64,000 nucleotides of DNA from Sphagnum compactum. Its lineage: Eukaryota > Bryophyta > Sphagnopsida > Sphagnales. Positions within the stretch are counted from its first letter, which is position 1. The number at the start of each line of letters is the position of its first letter. The notes under the pieces are model-generated. The model saw only the letters and a program-made list of their open reading frames with translations. It ran no database searches and was not told where the DNA came from. The DNA lies in assembly GCA_965153455.1 (NCBI GenBank), contig OZ234502.1:10695495-10759494 (forward strand), given 5' to 3'. The position numbers and the translations under genes were made by a program. Below, in pieces: positions 51,653 to 63,973 of the stretch.

Positions 51653-54600
51653 ATGTGTAAGGGTGGATGCCTCTTAGCAACATGCATTTGCCAGTCATGC
51701 GTGGGGCCAAACCGCATGGTTGCACGGTACATCTATGGCATCCTCTTCCTCTTCACCAACATTCTTGCCTGGATGGTTCGTGACTACAGCCACAAAGCTC
51801 TCTCCAGTTTTAGCTGTAAGGCTCATCCTCTTCCTTGTTCCTGATCCACTGCATCCATCTCCTGCCCTCTCTGGGCACATGACCTTCTGTCTATGTCACC
51901 TATTTCTACTCTTATTATCTCTCCCTGCACTCTCCTTTAGGCATCTCCTGATTCTCTTCTTCTCGTAACTGAGAGATTTATATCCTACCCTAATGCTCTT
52001 TGGCTTCCAGTTTCCTTATCATGTTCAGTAACCACTTGCAGGCTCTACAAGTCTGGAAATAATTTCACAGTCAGAAGAATATCTAACCTATAGCTGGGAG
52101 TGTTATGATTTGCACCTGAGGTGATTCTAGTAGGATTGGAGAGGGCAGTGATGAAGATGTTTTTCACCACCCTTGAAGTGATGCATCTATCTCAGAAAAA
52201 TCTTCCATCTCTGGTGGCAGAGTCTAAGAACCATCAAGCTGGTGGAGTGTATTTCTCTTTTACTGAGGTCAAAGGAAAAGTATGCATGGTTTGCTGAAAT
52301 AAGTACTGCAGTGTTCACTTGTGGATGTTTTTCTTCAAAATAGGCTTGTGTGTGCTTGTGGTAGTCAGAATTTTCCTCCACAAAAAATCTATTCCTTATG
52401 AACATATGGTGGGTTGCAGATTTGAGTGATTGTGGGGGTGAGGCAAACTGCATCGGCTCAGAAGGTGTGCTTCGACTCAGCTTGGGCTGCTTTGTATCCT
52501 CTTTCTGGCCAAGTATGAACTTCTCAGTTCAACTCCTAATCTGTTCAATTCATGATGGCACACTTTCTAGAGATTTCCTCAGAGTGGTTTGATCTGCCTT
52601 GGAGACGAAATGTGGAATTTGGGAAGATCCTTGACAAAACCCAATATAGGTGTTCTTCTTCACAATGTATCTGACGACAGTAGGGACATCACAAAAGGAT
52701 GATCCCAGGGATGCATGGCATGCTGGGTGGTGGCCCATCAAGAGTGTGATGTGGATTGTGCTTGTGGTGGTGCCCTTTTTAATTCCTTCAGGTTTCATCC
52801 AGATCTATGGTGAGTGAATTTGCATAATCTGCACATAGTCTTTTTCACTTCCCTGATCCTTCTTTGCAGTGCCATATCATCACTGCAAGTGTGAGCTGAT
52901 ATGAGCAGTTGTGGTAGTTGGAGTGCTCATTTGCATAGAGTTCCTAATTTTCCTCAGCAATATGAACTTGATTTTCCATCTTTGACAATTGTGCAGGTGA
53001 GGTTGCAAGATTTGGTGCTGGGTAAGTGTTCTTCTGGTGTCTCCGTTCTGCCACTTCACTTAGCCACTTCTGTTTTCAGTGCTATTTGCCACTTTCTTTT
53101 GCAATCATCAGGGATACATGATATGAAGTACGTACCAGTCTGTCTTTCCAAACTTGTTTGTGTTTTGTTCATTAATGATTCATTTGGTGACTGTGCATCT
53201 TGCAGGATATTTCTAATTATCCAGCTCTTAAGTATTGTGAATTTTGTGTACTATTGGAATGAGGATTGGCTCTCTGAGAAGAATGAACGTCGCTGGTAGG
53301 TTATGACCTCCTTTCTATTTTCAAGCCAACCATATGAGTAGGATGTGACCTTCTGTTTACAGCAACAAGTGAATGAGGGTCTAGGTGTATTACTGGGTGG
53401 TCCACCACTCTTGCTTAGCAGGTTCCTGAGAATGAACTAGAATTTGGCTGTTGCAACTTTGCTGTTTCAGAAAAGGTTTGTGTGTAATATGAAGCAAATT
53501 GCATTTAGGACATTCCTCATGGATGTGGCTGCAGTCGGTTACCAATGGTGGGTGTTTCAGCAACAGCATATGTGTTGTCCCTCGTTGGAATTGTTTTGAT
53601 GTATGTGTGGTTTGCACCACATGCCACATGTGGGCTCAACATCTTTTTCATCACCTGGACTCTTATCCTGATTATTGTGATGACTGCCATCTCTCTGCAT
53701 TCTAAGGTATGGACTGATTCATCTTCCTATTTTCGTTGTCTTTGTTTCTTTCTATAAGGGAGCAACACTTTTGTACTTTGTCCCCTCCCCCCCCCTTCCC
53801 ACCTACGTATACAGAATCCTTTCTCTCTTCCTCTCTCATGGATGTAAGGCTGTGTGCAGGTGAATGCAGGTCTTCTGACTTCAAGCCTTATGGCCCTTTA
53901 CTTAGTATTCCTCTGCTGGTCTGCTATCATGAGGTAAATATGGAGTGCTCTTCAAGAAATGGATTCTCAAAAGTTTCACACTCTCTCATTTGTAGTGTTC
54001 GTTTGCTATTTACCTGCATGGAAACATGTAGTAACGAGTTCATAGTGAGATTAATACTGTCAAAGGCACATATGTGAAGTCAAGCTCATTTGAATCTTGT
54101 GTTCTAAGTCTGCCCAGTTTTGTCAATGCTGCTACTTTCAACATGCAACCTTCCTTTGTGCAGTTGGGAAGTCTCATAATAACAAAAACTACAGCAAACC
54201 TAGGTTCACAAATAACAAACATTTTTGTCACTTCAATTTTTATGCTTCAAAAGACAGCCCTAACTTTAGATATCTTTGGTTAAAAGACTTGAGTGCTCAA
54301 GGATGAGCTCGGGGTAAATGGAGTCTCTTCACAGTTTCAAAGTAGTGGAAGCTTCATGTTTTGATCTTTTGTTTAGGCATTCTGATAGATAGTTCTTGAT
54401 CCTGACAAATGGTGGGAACTGATGAAGTGAGTAGGGATCCTACCATAGTACCTAGTCACTACCATATATGTTACTATTGATGATCACTGAACATGCAAGA
54501 GACTTCTCTCTCTCCTGTTGTAAAATGTGGTTTGTTGATATTTGGTCTGAAATTTCTCTAACCTATTGTTAGTTAATCTGACAGTTTTTATTCAGGTTGA

Positions 54601-56371
54601 CTCCAATTGTCAATATGGAGAGTTCTGGATATTATGAAGATTTTCTTGGGGATGTTTGGCAAGTACATTGACCATGATTCTGAAGCTGCAACCTTCCCTG
54701 AGGGATGATTTCAGGGTGTGTGGTGTGCCCTGGGTTCCTGTGAAATTTGATTACTGACAGCAGATTAAGGGCTTGCTGTAACTGGGTGTGCAGTGAGCCA
54801 CTATCAGCAACTTGCAACACACGCCCACGCCAAACTGGAAGAGGTGATTGGCTCACTGTTATTGTAAGTGCTTCTCACCATTTGAATGCAAGGAGCTGTA
54901 TATGAAGTAGCATGGCATGGTTTGGAGTACAACCAGTAGTATAACATGTAAGACATAACAACTGGCTTGGTTCTCAGCTTTTGCTCAGTTGTAAGGGGTG
55001 TGAGTTGTACTGTAATTTCTAGAGGGTTGTGCACTTCTTGCATCAAATGGTGTTGAGAACAAAGCATCATTGGACTTCTTGCGTACATGGTGGAGTTGGA
55101 ATGTGGGTTAAATCACATACTAGTCTTTTGGTGCTGTGGTCCTAGTTAAGTCCTTCACTAGGATGTTTTGCCTCAATTGAGACTTTGCTCGAACAATTTG
55201 CATGTTCTGATGTCACACATTGGTAACTGTTTTGCAGAGTTTTCTGATTGCATTTTCTGCAATAATTTTTGCAACATTCACTACTGGATTGGATTCTGCA
55301 TCATTCTCGGTATTGCTCTCTCTCTCTCTCTCTCTCTCTTTCACACACACACACACAATTTTGTACTCAGATGCATGTATCAGTGTGATAAGTCATCACA
55401 TCAATAGCACAGTGAATCTGCTGTATCGTAAGATTTTTTGGTATTTCTGAGCAATCTTGAAAGATATTTGCAGACTCTATTGCATGGGTAATCTCCTAGT
55501 ATGCAACTTATGTCTGCTATGGGGTTGAAAATGTTTTGATGAAAAGATTCTAGTTGGCTGTGACCTTCCAAATGAAAGCAAAAATATATATGATGTGGAA
55601 ATTGGGCAATTTTGAATTGCAGTTCTCGAAGGATGAAGGGAATGTGACAGATGATAAAGTGCCTTACAGCTATGGCTTCTTCCATTTTGTTTTTGCCATG
55701 GGTTCAATGTACTTCGCTATGCTTTTTGTCGGGTGGAATCTGCATCAAACTATGCACAGGTGAGAGTGCTCCTAGGATGTCCATATCTTGTGAGAAGATG
55801 TTATGATGTGTTGTCTCTCTTATGGGCACCCTGAAGAATGGATTTACTGCTAGATCTTATTTTTGTTGTTAGGGCTGCAAACTTACTTGGGTCAATCAGG
55901 GTAGATGAGCCCACAACAAACATGAACACTCGCTAGAACTGCTGATAATTGCTGAGGAAAGAGTCAACAGCACTTGGCACTCATTCTAGATGTATTTAGT
56001 TTCAGCCTAGATGTATTTAACATCTCTTATGGCCATGGTGATTGTGTTCAGGTGGAGCATTGATGTTGGGTGGTCCAGCACATGGGTGAAGATTGTGAAT
56101 GAGTGGTTGGCTGCTGGATTATACAGTAAGTTTTGCTTCCATTCTGAGGATTTCATTGTGGATGGTAACAGATTTGCCTCAATTAAGAGGCCAGTGAGAA
56201 TTCTTGGAACTTGGAGGAACATCCTTATTTTTTGAGGAACGGTTTGATCGTGTTTTTGGGAGTGTTGCAGTTTCCATGCAGCCTGAATCTTCTGACAAAT
56301 TGGTTGTGGTTGTCTCAACAGTTTGGACTATGATTGGTCCCTTCATATTCAAAGGCAGGGATTTTACATGA
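51653..56371 (+). CDS. Serine incorporator (SERINC/TMS family) membrane protein, twelve coding exons
   Basis: Coding exons: 51653-51815, 52420-52493, 52650-52809, 52997-53021, 53206-53295, 53535-53706, 53860-53933, 54794-54863, 55238-55309, 55623-55759, 56052-56125, 56322-56371; all introns GT-AG; the join gives 386 residues, close to plant relatives (about 400). SERINC proteins are multi-pass proteins of endomembranes and plasma membrane, linked to serine incorporation into phosphatidylserine and sphingolipids and to lipid scrambling. Visible signatures: RYIYGILFLFTNILAW (first helix), GVLRLSLGCF, CGLNIFFITWTLIL, LYLVFLCWSAI, VPYSYGFFHFVFAMGSMYFAML (residues 313-334) and WSIDVGWSSTWVKIVNEW (from 347). 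Ten or so hydrophobic helices. Exon 4 is only 25 nt. Intron 9 carries a CT/CA microsatellite. The start at 51653 is the only in-frame ATG before the first helix; a longer N-terminus from an upstream exon cannot be excluded. Confidence 0.96.
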
Positions 56372-58640
56372 GATACATCCCCACAGCTGGTATCTCCCTT
56401 CAAACCTCCCACATCACACAGAGATTTTTGCTAAAACCAACCCAAGTACACACAGGGTTTTATGCACAAGTAAATAGCTGCAGTAAAGGTTCTAGTAGAG
56501 AAATCCAGTGGTTTAAAGCTAAGTGATGTAGAAGTTGATCCACCACCAGCCCAGGGAAATTCAAGCATACTCCTGGATGATGTGTGAAAGCTCTGTATAG
56601 TAATTTATTCTCACAAATATGTAGTTCAGGCACTTGTGATTATCCTCACCACACAAATGGTAAGGCTGGTATGTTCAAAATTTCCAGTAAAGGTTCCCTA
56701 GGAGTATACATAACTTGAAAACCAAAACTTAACTGTAGTATGTCTATCATGGCCCTTTTCTCCGAAATCTCAAGAGTTTTGTGACCTCTTTGAGTCTTTT
56801 TAACGCTAAATTTACATTTGTTTTGGTCATCTGAGTGAGCCAACAGATCAGGTTGAAACTTTTGAACAGCGTATTGGGATTTGGGCATCTGCTGTTTGAT
56901 TAGGTGCCCCAAGTAAGTCTCCAAAGTGGTGAGTAGTTTTTGCAATGAGTAATTGCCTTCTCATGATTGTAGGAGCTGCTTTTCTGTGAAAGTTCTTGGA
57001 AAATTGTAGTCTATGTTGTAGATAGGTTCCCTACGAAGTTTCATAAATTTCAATTTAGATCTCAAGCCAAGCAAAATTTCTGAGGTGCCTTGTGTATGTT
57101 TTCTCGTGGAGTTTTTTGTTCAATATCAGTCAAATATGTCATATCATGGTTAAATAACCTGTAATACCCTTCAAATTTTTTATTGTAATTAGTGGAATGC
57201 ATTTGACCCTTTTACAACCTAACCTTTTCATTAATTTCTTCATCCATGATCAAATATAACATAACTAGACATGCATAAGTGAATTAAGTAATGTTTTGGT
57301 CTTTTTAGTAAAGACAATTTGGGTAGCCATTTGGTTTTGAATGTGTGGTATAGTTGTCACTACTTATGTCCAGAAAACTACCTATGGCCCTACATTGTGT
57401 GTTTTTAACACGCATGATGAAGAGTTAGGTTTTTGATCTCTGGTCACTCCATTGTGTTCTATGGTGGCTTGTATGGTACTGATTATTGATTATTTATGCC
57501 ATCTTATTTTACATAACAAATCAAGAATGCTTGGAATTGCATTCCCCATTAACACAATTGGTTGTGTTGAGCTCTTTTCTAATCACTTTACTTTCTTGTG
57601 AAAGCTTTGAGAGTCTTAAATTTGTGAAACATGAGAGCCTTAGTTCTTTTAAATATTGGAAAATCTTCTTACGAAATGACCAATTAAGATTGTTGCCATA
57701 GAATCATAGAAGACCACACGCATATGTGCATAAATGAAAAAAATGAAAAATCCTTTTGATAACATGTTCAAAGGAAGTGCAGTTACACTGGTGTGTGCAT
57801 TATGCAAAGAATTTCTCAAGTTTTTGGAATGAAAATTTAGGTCAATTATCAAGCGAAGTTACAAGAAAGTCCTGGCCATCTGTCATAGTACCTTCCATCA
57901 TTATAAGGTATTTCTTTTTCTTCTTATCTTTGCAAGTAAATTCAAATTTCTTTCAGCAAGAGAAGGGTCTATCTTATTGCAGGATTTGAGTTGCTCAGTC
58001 ATGAGGCCAACAAAGGGTCTAAGAATAGACCCTTCTCCTCTACATACAACCATATTGGATGGTCATATCATTTTTGTTGATATGCCTTCAAAAAGGTTAT
58101 ATTCATGGACAGTGTTGTTGCACCATTCAGGAAAAACATGTCCCAAGTCCTTAATTTTGCAAATGACTTTTGTTTTCTATGGTGTTGCATTTTACTATCA
58201 AAGATCACAAGAAACCACCTGCACTGCTAAAAATGGGAGTATGTCCAATCTTTGACAAACTCTTTTTTGTACATAATGTTGTCAAACTTGGGATCACTCC
58301 ACATGTGAAAAAGTTGTGGGATCTATTGGATGGCATATGAAGGAAGTAAGACATGGACAAAATACCTACAAGTAGAAAAATTGATGTGAAAGATTACTTG
58401 GCAAACCTTGAATTTAGACATATACATCTTTTGGAGATTTATTTTTTTGAAGGCCTACTATTCCCATTGTTAATGGTATACATAAGCATTTAGAATGGCT
58501 CAAACTTTTTGCTTAGGCAAAGAGTGAAAGCAAGGAAAAGCCATGAGTCAATACTGACCTAGACCACAACCATGGCCATAATCAACCCTAATTAAGGCTA
58601 GTAGGTGAAGATTGGCTATCGGTTAGTAAGGACAAAAGGC
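56372..58640. other. Intergenic, no gene seen
   Basis: 3' flank of SERINC, then AT-rich DNA. Plus-strand frames at 57756-57989 and 57977-58255 overlap and look faintly protein-like (EVTRKSWPSVIVPS; PSPLHTTILDGH) but match no family I know; they could be a transposon relic. Confidence 0.4.
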
Positions 58641-58649
58641 CCCGATTCC

Positions 58650-58800
58650 ATGTTAATGTTGGTATTGACCAAGGCCTGAATCCAAAGCCATATTGACCAA
58701 GGCCTAAATCCAAAGCCATAAGTTGTTATCGACCAAAGCCTAGACCAAAGGCCATAAGTTGGTAATGACTAGAACTTGATCCAAGACTAATTCATAGTCA
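58650..58800. repeat. Short tandem repeats with ACCAAGGCCTAAATCCAAAGCC units
   Basis: Three or four copies of GACCAAGGCCTRAATCCAAAGCCATA with about 30-45 bp period, drifting to the right. Confidence 0.75.
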
Positions 58801-59835
58801 GTATCAATTGACCAACCTCAAGTCACACTCAACCGATGCCATTGGTACCGATTAGTCAATGTCGACCTTAACTACATGTGCACTAATGTATTGACCTACA
58901 CTAAGACATGACTACTAGATAAAAACATCATCATTAAGCCAACAAATGTTAATGTGGAAAAGTTGTTTGGTGCACTTAATGAAAACCCAATGAGAATTAG
59001 CTCTTACATGTAGAGTACACGTTTGACAACTTTTTTGGCTCCACTTTGAAGCTCCCACATTTCCCCCCTTGTTATTCCACCCTTCACCTTAAATTCCTTA
59101 TAGAAGGTAGTTTCCCAAATCTTGTGCCTCCACTCCTTGATGTAATCAATTAGGGAAAAGACCCTCAATGATTGATCAATGTGTAGATTCTTAACTGTGG
59201 AGTTGTGGAACTTCGTTGAAACAACTATGCACATGCTAAAGAAACTTAATGATGAAACTTTGCAAGATCCATTAAACAAAACACCCAACAAAGGGGGAAA
59301 GGAAGTACAAAGAGAAAGGACCCAGCTTTGAACCAAAAGGCAAACCCAAAATGGGACACAAAGGGCCAAAAAAACAAATTATGTTCTAGAGCCCCATTGG
59401 TCACGAGCATATCAAAAAAGGAAAGGAACGGGAAACTTGAAAAAGTAGTAAACCTAAAAAAATCTTCACTTGCAATTACAGAACACTTCAAAATAGAAGT
59501 GGCATGTGCTCTTTGCAAAGTTATTGATATTCTTTGTCTATATAAGACCCATAAAACCACCAAAGGAGGGCCACCAATGCCTTTTGTTGACCATGCCCAG
59601 GCCTCCTTAAGTTCGGAAATCGCACGAATGTACGATTCCAATGTTTTTTCGGGCACCTGCTGCCCCTAAAGGCGTGCGATTCGTGCACTAGTATATTAAC
59701 TATGGGTTAAGGTTCTCCCCAATCTTATTATTATCCACTGCTACTGGAGATAATAAGAGGCAGTCAGTCTTCTTCTACAACTAATAACAATTAATAAACA
59801 GCAGCAGAAGAAGAAGAAGACAAGACAACGAGGTG

Positions 59836-62199
59836 CTAATTCCCTTCTTGGAGTGCCATCTCGTTGAAGGTTTGTCGCAACTTCTCAAGTTGCCTCGAGT
59901 GCAATATGCCTTCCAGAGAGAAGCTTGTGAGTGCAGAACGATGATCATCCTTCTCGTAGTTGATGGTCAAGAAATCAGCCTCCACAGTCGCTGTTCCAGG
60001 CATAACGCTGGCCAAACTGGCTGCAAAGCGAAGCATGTAGGGGAAACGATTACCGAGTGGTCGCCATGCTTTCCCAAAATCAGAGTCTTCGCTTCCTTTC
60101 ATCAGGGCTGCCTTGAGGTTTGAGTCTCGGGATATCAATCGCACAAGCTGCTCAAGCTCGTTGCTGATTATTTCCTCGACAACAATTCCCGGAAAAGAAT
60201 GCCTCAGCCTCTCCTCGTGTTCAAACAGTAACTCCGTAAACTCGATAGTTGAAAGTCCCGCGATCTCAAGTGGCAGTACTGGAGGAGCAAGGTCGGTCTT
60301 CTCTCGGTTTCTTGCGTCACGCTCAACAACTATAGCGGCGACTGAGTACATAGCTTGAACATAGACTCGAGAAACATCCCTAGTGACCTCTTCCAAATCA
60401 TCAGCTGGGAGTCGATTTGCCATGGACATCGCTAATAAATTGGTTCCCTTGATATGCCGCTCTGCTTGATCTCACAGCAACGTAAACGGGTCGTACCTAA
60501 TAAGAAGAAGGCTGGAATTATGTTCTTCTTCAACAAGTGCATCGGATGCTGGATCAGGAGAAGTGCTAGTTTCATGGGTAGCACCGATAGCTGTCTTCAA
60601 TTCAGTCACAAGACTCGATAGGTTGGATGTCTGTTGTCGCAACATAAGATTGGAAGTTTGCAAAGAGGCACTCGTTGACCAAAACAGATCCAGCATCTTG
60701 TGAAGCATGAGCAGAGTAAGCCACCATTGTTCAGACGGTGCCCACACTACCTCCTTCTCAGCTAGGAACGCCTTGACCTTTTCCCGATGCTTGACGTACT
60801 AGGATACCACTTGACAGAGAGAAGACCATCGAACCGTGATATAATATGGACTCTTGTTCTTCATTTCAGAGATCAGTTTCTGTTGGCGTCACATATACGC
60901 GATCATAGTTGTCAACGTGGTCAGGAACGCTTCTGGAAGACGGCCCAACGTTTTCTTTACAGCAAGATCCAGTTGGTGAGCGCCGCACCATACTCGAATG
61001 AGACCTTTCGCCGCAACTGCTTGGATTCGAAAAACAATACCCTTTCGCACTCCTATCATGGAGGTTGCACCGTCTGTAGTTATCCCAACAATCTTCATCT
61101 TCCAATCAGGATCCAGTGCTGACAGTGAGTTGGAAAGCAGTTTGAACATCTCCTCTCCGGAGTGTTCAGCAAACATAGGGACGGCGAGCATGTGAAAGTT
61201 GTGGATATCTCCGTTCACTGGAATGCGGATCCTGAGATCAAGCATACTGACACCAAAGGAATCTGTCGAAGCATCCAGACCAACTGAGTAAGCCCACGAG
61301 GCGCGCATCATCTCACTTAGCATTTCTAGGCTGAGCGCACAAGTGATACGTGTGATTCTCGCCACGTCATTCTCCGACGCACATCCAATCTTTGCTACCT
61401 GACCTAGCTCCTCTCGGGATGCTGAGACCACTTTTGCACAGTGCACGAACGAGAATCCACAACCAAGGAGACGTTGAACATACCGCAGCTGGTCAAAATT
61501 GTTTATCCTGATATTGTAGGAAGAAACTGGTTCACCGTCGGAGTTGTGGACTTCCTCAAAGATGGCTCTCGCCCTCGAAGCAGAAGTAACATCGTCAGCA
61601 TCAACATCGAACAACAATCCCAATACAACAGTTTTGACAATATCTTTTCCAATGTTGATGGCCGCACGCTGCTTCCCCGATCGGTCAGCTTCGAAGTAAG
61701 CATGCATGAAGGTTGTCCTGAAAAACTTCTTGAACCAATTGGCAAGAGGCGTCTCCAATACCGAGGAATCCGGGGAGGAGTTTACCTCTTGAATGTAACT
61801 TTGCCTGAGCTGGTTGTACTCTTCCCACCGCTTTGCATGCTGCTGTTGCAGGTGTTTCGTAAAGTTGTATGTGCGAATTTTCGGTCCTGTCCACTTCTTG
61901 TGGTTGGCAGTGCGCTTTCGTCGCTTCCTCTTATTGCCGCCACCATCAACCACTTCATTGATCGCGTCAACATTGTTGGTGTTAATAGGCGGTCCGATAT
62001 CATTGTTGTCCGACTTCTCCTCCTCTGCTGCGCCGTCGCATGCGTCAATACTCTCCTCACGCCCAAACGCTATGCAAAAATGACATGAAATGGTTTCCAC
62101 TCTCGAAGTCGTCGCATTCCGTGCGACAACCTTCAGACCGTACTCGTCCGTGTATAAATCCTTCCACTCATAAGAGCGTTTCTTCTTCGTCGGCGCCAT
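59836..62199 (-). pseudogene. hAT transposase, one frame with three premature stops
   Basis: From ATG 62199 a single frame runs 788 codons to 59836. It contains an N-terminal BED-like zinc finger (C39, C42, H116, H121 around a long insert), a basic stretch KRKRRKR about residue 90 (nuclear signal), the RNase H-like core with D309/D313 (GLDASTDSF), TTDGA (D376) and WCGAHQLDL (C405, H408), and a C-terminal dimerisation region with WRPLGNRFPYMLRFAASLA and GTATVEADF. The frame is broken only by stops at 60889 (TGA), 60799 (TAG) and 60472 (TGA); coding sense is the same on both sides of each, with no frameshift. The transposase would bind the element ends and cut and rejoin DNA in the nucleus; this copy can make only the first 436 residues, lacking the dimerisation region, so it is probably inactive. 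Confidence 0.92.
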
Positions 62200-62200
62200 C

Positions 62201-62345
62201 TCAGAAAGCACCGCTAGCGTAGCTGCTGTGATGATGACTACTACTACTTACTACAGCAGCAGCAGCAAGATACTAGATACTATTATAGTCAAGAAGAACG
62301 ACGACGGAGGGAGACGACAGACGAATGAGCGGTGGATCACTCCAG
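62201..62345 (-). promoter_or_regulatory. Presumed 5' leader of the hAT transposase
   Basis: Between transposase ATG and the right end of the element; includes GCTGCTGCTG (62254-62266) and a GTAGTAGTAGT tract on the sense strand. No promoter box can be assigned. Confidence 0.3.
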
Positions 62346-63073
62346 GACCAAGGTTGAATGACGATGCAAGTATCGAGTTTACGGAGTTACGGAGTATGCA
62401 AGTATAATGAATCATTAAATTGGCCGCCAAGACATTTCGAATCCTACAGTTTGTTACAGAAATCTATGTGTACGAAAATAAGTGAATCGCGAATTTCCTA
62501 AATGCGTGCAATGCACGCAAAAAGAGGCCCATGCACGAATCTAAGGAGGCCTGACCATGCCATATTAGCACATCAATGAAGAAAATCACTTGTTGGTGTA
62601 AACAACCAAAAACCTCTATGGCAAGGGGAAAAAACACATCCATCAGGTGTTAGTTGTGATAAAGTCCTTCCTTTGCATGAGTTGCCACTATTGTAGCCAC
62701 CCCACAAGATGAAACAACATGTGAAACCAAATTTGCTCAAGTGGGATCGGCAATGACCACGTTAGCCAGGGTGTGAATGTCATCAACCGATAAAATGATG
62801 TCAATTTGTCGATGAATATTGAAGGGAAGGTGGCAAAAGGACATGAATTTGTTCACATAAAACATGAAACCCCGCATGTTTCATGATGGAAGCAAATGCA
62901 TCCCAAACAACATTGTGGGATGTATTATGTTCCCTACCAAGGAAACAACAAAAAAGGTGGGTCTTTGTTAGATTTAAAGGTTGGCCACAATTGTAATGAG
63001 TCAGTTCGGGAACTAAAGCACGGGGGAGGCCTAACTTGGTGTGTAGTGTAGAGGAGAAAATGTTAGAGGCCAT

Positions 63074-63448
63074 ACAAAAAGTTAGAATGACCAGGTAAAC
63101 AAAAAGCCATGCATCACCGCTAGGCTTGCATAGGACTTCAAGTGTGTGTAATGCGAATTAGAAACCATGTTAGAAATGGTTATAAATAACGACTGTTTGT
63201 GCAACTTATCTAAAATGATTTCTTGCTAATTTGATCTTTTTTTACAAATTGCATGAAATGAAGAATGCAACCCACCATATATGGGGGAAGGAGCTCTCAT
63301 GCCATCTTCCAATGGGCATGAAAGGGGAATGGATTAAAATTGTTGGCACCTTTTGCTTTTAATAATAATGGGCAATGATCTTTCTTTTCTTTTCTTTTCT
63401 TTTAATTTAACGTTAATACCCGGACCAGAGAGATCCATTTGACGACTA
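63074..63448. other. Between two LINE fragments, no gene seen
   Basis: Includes a CTTTT/TTTTC run at about 63383-63402. Probably decayed retroelement 5' sequence. Confidence 0.45.
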
Positions 63449-63973
63449 TTACTTAGTTGATTTGAGCAAAACACTCCTGTTGTCTAGGCAAGAAACTAAG
63501 TACAAAGCTACCGCTTTTTGAGTAGCCGAATGCATCAATTCAGGCAGTAAGTTGCACGGTGTCAACTGTTTCCCTAGCTGTTGACCAAACTTGCAATGAA
63601 TGTCATGGTGAGCTGGGCACACTAGCAACAGGTGGTCTTCATCCTCAACAGATCCTAGGGAACACAAGCGACAAACCCTATCTCTCCTCGATACACTCTC
63701 AGGCTTTGCATGCCCGCCACACTCTACCTCCAAACAATGGTTTGAACATCTGAACCTTGACAAAGATTGCCTGAGCTGAACATTTGTGATCACTTGCAAA
63801 TAACTCTGATGTGCATATGAGTACCCAGATTCTGTTGTACAGCTCGTGTTCATCAGCTGGTATGTACGTAATCCACTACTTCTGGCTCTGGCCTGTTCAC
63901 CATAAGTGGATTCTAGATAAAAAGCCTGTGCACTTGCTACAGCACACATGACATTAGTATAGTGCAAACATCC
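63449..63973 (-). pseudogene. LINE ORF2 C-terminal fragment with Cys/His zinc-binding motif
   Basis: The minus strand is open from a stop at 63974 to 63449. The middle reads YLQVITNVQLRQSLSRFRCS, then CGGHAKPES and RRDRVCRLCSLGSVEDEDHLLLVCPAHHDIHCKF. The pattern C-x2-C...VEDE-x-H-x4-CP is the zinc-binding tail that follows the polymerase (and any RNase H) domain in LINE proteins. The polymerase part would lie to the right of the window, though a same-frame stop separates it. It is a different sequence from the relic at 59.4-63.1 kb, in the same orientation. Confidence 0.75.

Larger units (their letters stand above)
59590..62561 (-). mobile_element. hAT DNA transposon, 2,956 bp, with 8-bp target duplication ACCATGCC
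   Basis: The element is 59598-62553. Its ends are inverted: CAGGCCTCCTTA is perfect over 12 bp, and 16 of the first 18 bp match (AAGTTCG against AGATTCG). It is flanked by identical ACCATGCC at 59590-59597 and 62554-62561. CAGG ends, an 8-bp duplication and a BED-type plus hAT-dimerisation transposase define the hAT superfamily. The sub-terminal word GCACGAAT occurs at 59622-59629, in reverse at 59679-59686, and at 62533-62540; repeated short words near hAT ends are typical transposase-binding sites. The perfect duplication implies a fairly recent insertion. The length and single long frame suggest an originally autonomous copy. Confidence 0.96.
59405..63073 (-). pseudogene. LINE-like reverse-transcriptase C-terminal relic, split by the hAT element
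   Basis: Reading the minus strand, 63073-62800 gives LGLPRALVPELTHYNCG, then HLFCCFLGREHNTSHNVVWD, the Cys/His pattern that follows the polymerase domain in plant LINE-like proteins. After a one-base shift the frame gives IDIILSVDDIHTLANVVIAD, KEGLY and MDVFFPLAIEVFGCLHQQ (to about 62590). After another shift it reads DFLH-stop-CANMAW up to the hAT insertion at 62553, and resumes beyond it at 59597 with STKGIGGPPLVVLWVLYRQR and ISITLQRAHATSIL to about 59405. Stops and shifts show it is dead. Naming the clade needs a search; the order and wording fit known plant retroelement fragments. Confidence 0.68.

Noticed and set aside
60866-61105. Extra minus-strand frame overlapping the transposase
   Set aside because: Out-of-frame shadow of the hAT transposase; the coding sense continues in the main frame across the stops.
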